Source of the DNA: Acidobacteriota bacterium
GTDB lineage: Bacteria; Acidobacteriota; Blastocatellia; Pyrinomonadales; Pyrinomonadaceae
Direction: 5' to 3'
Assembly: GCA_016703965.1 (NCBI GenBank)
Contig: JADJBB010000028.1
Coordinates: forward strand, 1-32,312
Length of the DNA: 32,312 nt
The translations under genes were made by a program, and so were the position numbers. Positions 28,215 through 32,312 of the stretch are shown here, one piece after another (positions within the stretch are counted from its first letter, which is position 1; every line of letters starts with the position of its first letter). The notes beneath the pieces are model-generated. The model was not told the DNA's origin. It saw nothing but the letters and a program-made list of their open reading frames with translations, and searched no databases.

Positions 28215-29096
28215 CTAAAGAATGGCATACAAAGAGCTTTGGAAGCTGTGACGAAAGCTCTCTTTGATTCGTGTGGAAGACAGGTTTGCATCGATCTCAC
28301 AATCAAGATCAAAGACCACCACCGAACGCTGGCTGGAACTCATCGTTATGCCAATCAGTCCGTTCTCATCAAACTGCTCAAGTTGATCGAAAGTCGTGAA
28401 GTCTCTGTCGAGTTCTTCGACTGATTTATCGCCGTCTTCCAGATAGAATTCGGCAAAGTCGTCGACCATCATGCGGCTGACCTTATGTCGTCCGACACGC
28501 CGCAGAACCGCCTGCATTTCATCATCGAAGTTCGGACATTTTGGCGGCAGCGGCCTGCGAGTCTTAGCAACTTCCTGAACTCGCCTTTGGTCTGCGACAC
28601 AAAGTTTGTGTTCTCTTGTTCGAGATTCCTCGAAGCTGATCTCTCGATCTGCGGCAGTCGCCGTAGCAGCTTCTAACTGCATGCCGAGCAGTCCCATTTC
28701 GTGGAGAACCTCGCCAACACCTCGTCGCCTGATCTCACCGTAGTAATGGGCTGCGATCTGTTCGAATTCATACTGCCCGGCGTCCGGGCTCGCGATTGCT
28801 TTTACGCATCTAACGAACTCCTTAGCATCGGTCTCGTCGGACAAAACCTTCATCGCGTATTCGAGCGACATTATCCGCACGCGGTCCAACGCTTCCGGTT
28901 CAAGCTCATCGGCGATTCGAACGACAACATCGCCCAAGATCGAGAACTCTTCTAGCTCTCTTCGTCGCAACGGATGCGATGAAAGATGCGCACACCAGTC
29001 CTGCATAGGTGAGCCGGTATTGACCGGCATAAATGCCAGCATTTGGTTATTCGGAGCGTGCTTTCTGAGCTGTTCAATATTGATTCTTTCTGCCAT
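28215..29096 (-). CDS. hypothetical protein
   Basis: An intact 293-residue frame with a good ribosome binding site (AGAGGAAG, a few bases before the ATG). The N-terminus is MAERINIEQLRKHAPNNQML. The middle is helical and acidic, and near residue 200 it has KCPNFDDEMQAVLRRVGRHK, then VEELDRDFTTFDQLEQFDE and a beta-rich end RSVVVFDLDCEIDA. No membrane segment or catalytic motif is seen. The family is not recognised. It heads the minus-strand group with the gene at 27496, ssb and rnhA, which suggests a role in element maintenance. Confidence 0.65.
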   Translation of the reverse strand: MAERINIEQLRKHAPNNQMLAFMPVNTGSPMQDWCAHLSSHPLRRRELEEFSILGDVVVRIADELEPEALDRVRIMSLEYAMKVLSDETDAKEFVRCVKAIASPDAGQYEFEQIAAHYYGEIRRRGVGEVLHEMGLLGMQLEAATATAADREISFEESRTREHKLCVADQRRVQEVAKTRRPLPPKCPNFDDEMQAVLRRVGRHKVSRMMVDDFAEFYLEDGDKSVEELDRDFTTFDQLEQFDENGLIGITMSSSQRSVVVFDLDCEIDANLSSTRIKESFRHSFQSSLYAIL

Positions 29097-29184
29097 AACT
29101 TCCTCTATTGGATCGGCGTGTTGCCGAATCGAAGACGCGTGTGATTAAGGGCCACATCTTCAGAACCCTGAATAAAAAGCACTT

Positions 29185-29639
29185 TCATTCAGGCTTGGGA
29201 AAATCCCTCTCAAGGTGCGAGAGAAGTGTGTTTAGGGAAACGAGATCGGCCGGCCATAAAGAAAGATCTCCTAGACGCTTTTGCAGATAAGCGAACGTAA
29301 GCGGTGCGGCTTTCGAGTTGAGCCCGGCCAGTTCCGATGCCGTTTGCTGGAATAACAATGACTTGGTCCGTCGTCGAACTTATGGATGCCAGAAGCTCGA
29401 AAGAATGATCGATCGCCGCTTTGTTTTGGTCGAATTCTAAATCCGTAAAGAACGCGCTGTGTCGACTACTCGGGAACTTCTTGGTCGGTATCCCGATTAC
29501 ACCGGTTCGCCCCGCATGGCCGCAGCCTGGCCGCCGAAGCCCTTTCCGGCGAGGTTGTCACCGAACAGGAATATGCGGTCGCGATTGGCTCTAACAAATC
29601 TCTAGAGATCCATCTCATTTTCACAATTCGATACTGCAT
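29185..29639 (-). CDS. predicted macro-like/phage-type small enzyme-like protein, frameshifted
   Basis: The joined product of about 150 residues contains RFVRANRDRIFLFGDNLAGK, GFGGQAAAMRGEP and GIPTKKFPS, then AFFTDLEFDQNKAAIDHSFE and VIVIPANGIGTG, and ends LNTLLSHLERDFPKPE. This pattern (FGDN, G-GGQA-MRGEP, GIPTK, GIGTG) belongs to a family of small proteins common in phages and mobile elements; I recall the family but not an assigned function, and the glycine-rich loops look ligand-binding. Breaks occur near 29610, 29510 and 29330. The ATG at 29639 is a guess, as is the alternative at 29618. Confidence 0.55.
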
Positions 29640-29662
29640 AGCTGTCGTTTCTAGTTCAAAGC

Positions 29663-29698
29663 ACTGCCGCCTAAAGAGGGCGATCTCTAGACGGCAGT
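29663..29698 (-). terminator. hairpin between the second ssb and the next minus-strand gene
   Basis: ACTGCCG at 29663-29669 pairs with CGGCAGT at 29692-29698, and an inner AGAG/CTCT pair (29675-29678 with 29685-29688) extends the stem. It lies after the stop of the frameshifted ssb on its strand. No T-run follows, so a Rho-independent terminator is uncertain. Confidence 0.35.
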
Positions 29699-29720
29699 TG
29701 AAAGCTAAATTGGGAATGGT

Positions 29721-30120
29721 TTAGTATGCGGCGGCCTGTTGCAGTTCCACTGGAGCGGTCTGTATCGTCTGCATTGCGACTCCGTCTCCTTCTCATCTCT
29801 TGGCTGGCCCGACAGGAATTGGAACTCCTGAAGCACGATCTCTGCTCCCGCCTGTGGAGATTCGTTCCTGATCCACCCACGGGTTAAAGGTCAGACGGCC
29901 CTGAACGTAAAGACGACTACCTTTTCGCACGTACCGAGCAAGTGTCTCCGCCTGCTTTCCGAATGCCGTCACGCGGAACCAGTCTGTCTTCTCGACACGT
30001 CCCTCCGCACTGTTCCTGAATGAATTCGAGGCCATTGAAAAGCTCGCCACGAGGGTGCCGTTATCCGTGATTTTTGTTTCCGGGTCTTCCCATGCCGATG
30101 ATCGAAATATTTGCTGACAT
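29721..30120 (-). CDS. ssb: second single-stranded DNA-binding protein, frameshifted
   Basis: The start MSANISI is the same as in the first ssb. Joined frames give LVASFSMASNSFRNSAEGRV, EKTDWFRVTAFGKQAETLAR and YVRKGSRLYVQGRLTFNPW, the conserved SSB core, then AEIVLQEFQFLSGQP and a short tail to a stop near 29721 (or 29705 in another frame). Frame changes lie near 30060, 29860 and 29770. Compared with the SSB at 26904 the tail is shorter and no acidic tip is recognisable. The closely related core sequences suggest duplication or two acquired copies. It is divergent from the methyltransferase at 30484. Confidence 0.8.
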
Positions 30121-30483
30121 TTTCTTAATTCTCCGTGTGGTCAATTTTCGAGAAGCGTGTGTAACAACCTCGAAACCTTCTCCGAAGGCACACCTTTCAG
30201 CCGCTAATTATCTGCTTGATCTTCGAATCTTGTTGGGGACCGAAGGGACTTTGAGAATCGCGGAGCGTCTCCTGGGGGGCCGAAAGGCGATAGTTGGCTA
30301 CTTGTGATCAACGGATTCGGGCGGCTCCATTTCACTTCTTGGGTTACAACCGCGTTCGATCAAATAGTTCCAACTGATTTCAACGTCTGACATCGGCTGC
30401 CATTTCGTTATCTGATAAAATAACGGGAAATAACTTTTTGAAGTTCGGAAAGTCCACTCAGCGATTATTAACTAAGACTCCGT
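30121..30483. promoter_or_regulatory. divergent intergenic region between ssb and methyltransferase
   Basis: No gene is seen in these 363 bases. A short inverted repeat, CGTTAT at 30406-30411 and ATAACG at 30420-30425, sits about 60 bases before the methyltransferase start. The region presumably carries both divergent promoters, but no convincing -35/-10 pair was found. Confidence 0.4.
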
Positions 30484-32312
30484 ATGAATGCTGTCGAAAT
30501 CGAAGAAGCTGTTTCCATGCTCGCTGAGCAGCTTTCGACGCGGAAAGCTTTCCGTTCGCGTTCCTTGAGGTTTTTGGGAATAAGGAAACGACGATTCGAC
30601 GGCTGAAGAGCGGAACCACGAACCAGTCGGACCTGCCCGGTGGGGTTCTTCAGCGAAATAACATTCACATCAAAGTTTGTCCCGAGGGAGAAGTTCCCAC
30701 CCGCGTTGAGTCCCTGCGGCAGAGTCCGGCCACGGCGAAGCAGAAGGTCAAGTTTATCCTCGCCACGGACGGTAAAGCCTTTGAAGCCGAAAATATTGCG
30801 GATGGCAAAACGGTCGCTTGCGACTACGCTAAGTTCTCCGACCACTTTGGTTTTCTTCTCTGGCACTTGCTGGCATAACAACGGTCAAGCAAATTCGTGA
30901 GAACGCATTCGATATCAAGGCTACTGGCGGGCTGTTGAATCGGGTTTACATCGAGTTACTCAAGGAGAATCCGGATTGGGGGACCAAGGAGTTTCATGAG
31001 GACTTGAATCACTTAATGGCTCTCGGCTCATATTTTGCTTTTTCGCGGAGGACAATTGCATATTTAATGGTGAGGGACGGTCACCGCGACTATCGAGCAG
31101 ATGAGCGAGCGGGATTCTTCGAACACCATGAGGTGCAATTTCCGGAACCTTCCAGTCTGATGAACACCAAGGTTTCAGAACGTGTGGCGGAGAATATCCG
31201 GGGCCAGCGAACACTTTTCCATACGTGAACGGTGGTCTTTTCTCCGGCAGTTCGATGTGCCTCGCTTCAGTCGTACCGCTTCGTTCATATTTGCTGCATG
31301 CGTCGGCAGTCTCGATTGACAAAGATCAACCCGGATATTTTCGGCTCAATGATCTGGTGGCGGTGGCCGATGATGCAGCGAACGCGGTGCGAGGGGTATG
31401 CATTACACCAGCGTGCCAAACATCCTGAAGGTTCTTAATCCGCTCTTTCCTCGATGACCTGCGAACCCAGCTTGAGGAAGTGGGCGACAATGCCTGCAAC
31501 TCCTGAACCTGCGCCAACGCATCGCCTGAATTCGTGTCTTCGACCCGGCTTGCGGATCAGGTAATTCCTCGTTATCGCTTACAAGCAGATGCGGGAGATC
31601 GAAGCAGAGATCAACAAGCGGGCGAGGCGATGCAGAACCGTCCCACCTGACATCCCGATCAACAACTTTCGCGGTATCGAGCTTCGCAACTTCTTCTGGC
31701 CGAGATCGCCTGTCTCGCACTCCATCATCGCCGAGTATCAATCGGACTTACTTTATCGCGGTCAAAGCCTGCGCCGCCGAGTTTCAGCCGCTCGATGCTG
31801 CTAACTGGATCGTTTTCGGCAGCGCACGGTGGCTCGATTGGCTAAGCATCTGTCCACCGACCGGAACGGGCGTAAAGATATATGCCGATGACCTTTCAGC
31901 ACGCCTCTGGACCGGCCAGCTTAGAATAATTTTGAGAATGAGGGGTGGGGAGACTTGAGCATTCGTGGGAACTCGCCGTATCTGGGAAATACTTGGCAGA
32001 GTAAAGAGCAGAAATCGGAAATTCGAGAGGTCAGTGAGGAACCGTACGAACTTCCAGGTTTTCTCGACTACGTGTCCGGTTGGTTCCTTAAGGCTGCGGA
32101 CTGGTTGCAACACTCAAACGGTCGTGCTTCGTTTGTATCAACCAACCTCTATTTATTCAGGCAAATGGTACCTCTTTCTTTGGCCGATGATTTGGGAAGC
32201 CGGTGGTGAAATTCTGTCAGCTCGCCACTTCTTTCAAATGGTCGAACCTAGCTAGTCACAATGCCGGGAAGTAATCAATGGCTATAGTCTGTGTAGCTCT
32301 TCGGAATATCGA
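30484..32312 (+). CDS. MmeI-like class I SAM-dependent DNA methyltransferase, partial, frameshifted
   Basis: The start MNAVEIEEAVSMLAEQ and the blocks FGNKETTIRRLKSGTTNQSD, NNIHIKVCPEGEV, KFILATDGKAFEAENIADG, AGITTVKQIRENAFDIKATG and LNRVYIELLKENPDWGT match a widespread family of large adenine methyltransferases related to the methylase-endonuclease MmeI. Later blocks are NPDIFGSMI, NILKVLNPLF, the AdoMet-binding motif I FDPACGSGNFL (near 31540-31575, one base lacking), NNFRGIELRNF, and, from about 31960, a motif IV that reads GNSPYLGNTWQSKEQKSEI where NPPY is normal. It ends at the right window edge near the segment VAIVCVAPRNI. At least ten frame changes are needed. Members act as solitary modification enzymes or as fused restriction-modification enzymes; the far end that would decide is not in the window. 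Confidence 0.82.

Noticed and set aside
1..32312. CRISPR array, tRNA, rRNA, integrase or IS transposase
   Set aside because: I looked for regular spaced repeats, tRNA-like segments and transposase or integrase motifs and saw none; this is a visual reading and not a covariance or profile search.

Overview
This window is a stretch of a conjugative element (plasmid or integrative conjugative element) from an unidentified, probably Gram-negative bacterium. The type IV secretion genes are of the Trb/VirB type, the relaxase is MobP-like, and the accessory cargo is rich in anti-phage functions. Gene style and moderate GC would fit Acidobacteriota, but that is a weak impression: no rRNA, tRNA or chromosomal marker is present.

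Layout. From 1 to 6677 on the minus strand lies a mating-channel operon in the order trbC, trbD, trbE, trbJ, trbL (pilin, VirB3-like, VirB4-like ATPase, VirB5-like, VirB6-like; the last runs off the left edge). From 6780 to 14886 on the plus strand lies a second transfer block: a small zinc-finger protein, small unknowns, the C-terminal relic of a VirB10/TrbI-like protein, an AAA+ ATPase, a membrane protein, a TraG/VirD4 coupling protein and another membrane protein, several joined by ATGA overlaps. A HindVP-type restriction-modification pair (7792-9807, minus) and an HNH relic sit inside this block, next to the point where the VirB10-like gene has lost its N-terminus. An AbiE toxin-antitoxin pair follows (14942-16535), then a frameshifted unrecognised protein on the minus strand (16764-18905).

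The most interesting segment is 19078-22111 (plus). A single effector gene joins a nucleoside phosphorylase/nucleosidase-like domain to an APAZ-like domain and overlaps by ATGA a short prokaryotic Argonaute (MID-PIWI). Short Argonaute systems usually pair with NAD-depleting SIR2 or TIR domains or with nucleases. A purine nucleosidase effector would be a different mode of abortive defence, by nucleotide depletion. The genes carry many single-base frame breaks, and the PIWI domain seems to lack about 100 residues.

From 22340 to 25903 lies the mobilisation module: relaxase, a MobC-like accessory protein and a candidate oriT with a CTATCCTG nic-like sequence. From 25904 to 30120 are maintenance genes (RNase HI, two single-stranded DNA-binding proteins, two unknowns, one predicted small enzyme-like protein). 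From 30484 to the right edge is an MmeI-like DNA methyltransferase, also frameshifted and truncated by the window.

A general caution: many genes, densest at 9.1-22.1 kb and 29.1-32.3 kb, are recognisable only by joining two or three reading frames. Protein motifs stay well conserved on both sides of each break, which looks more like uncorrected indel errors in the assembly than old pseudogenes, but true decay cannot be excluded. Start and end coordinates for such genes are therefore given for the joined product.
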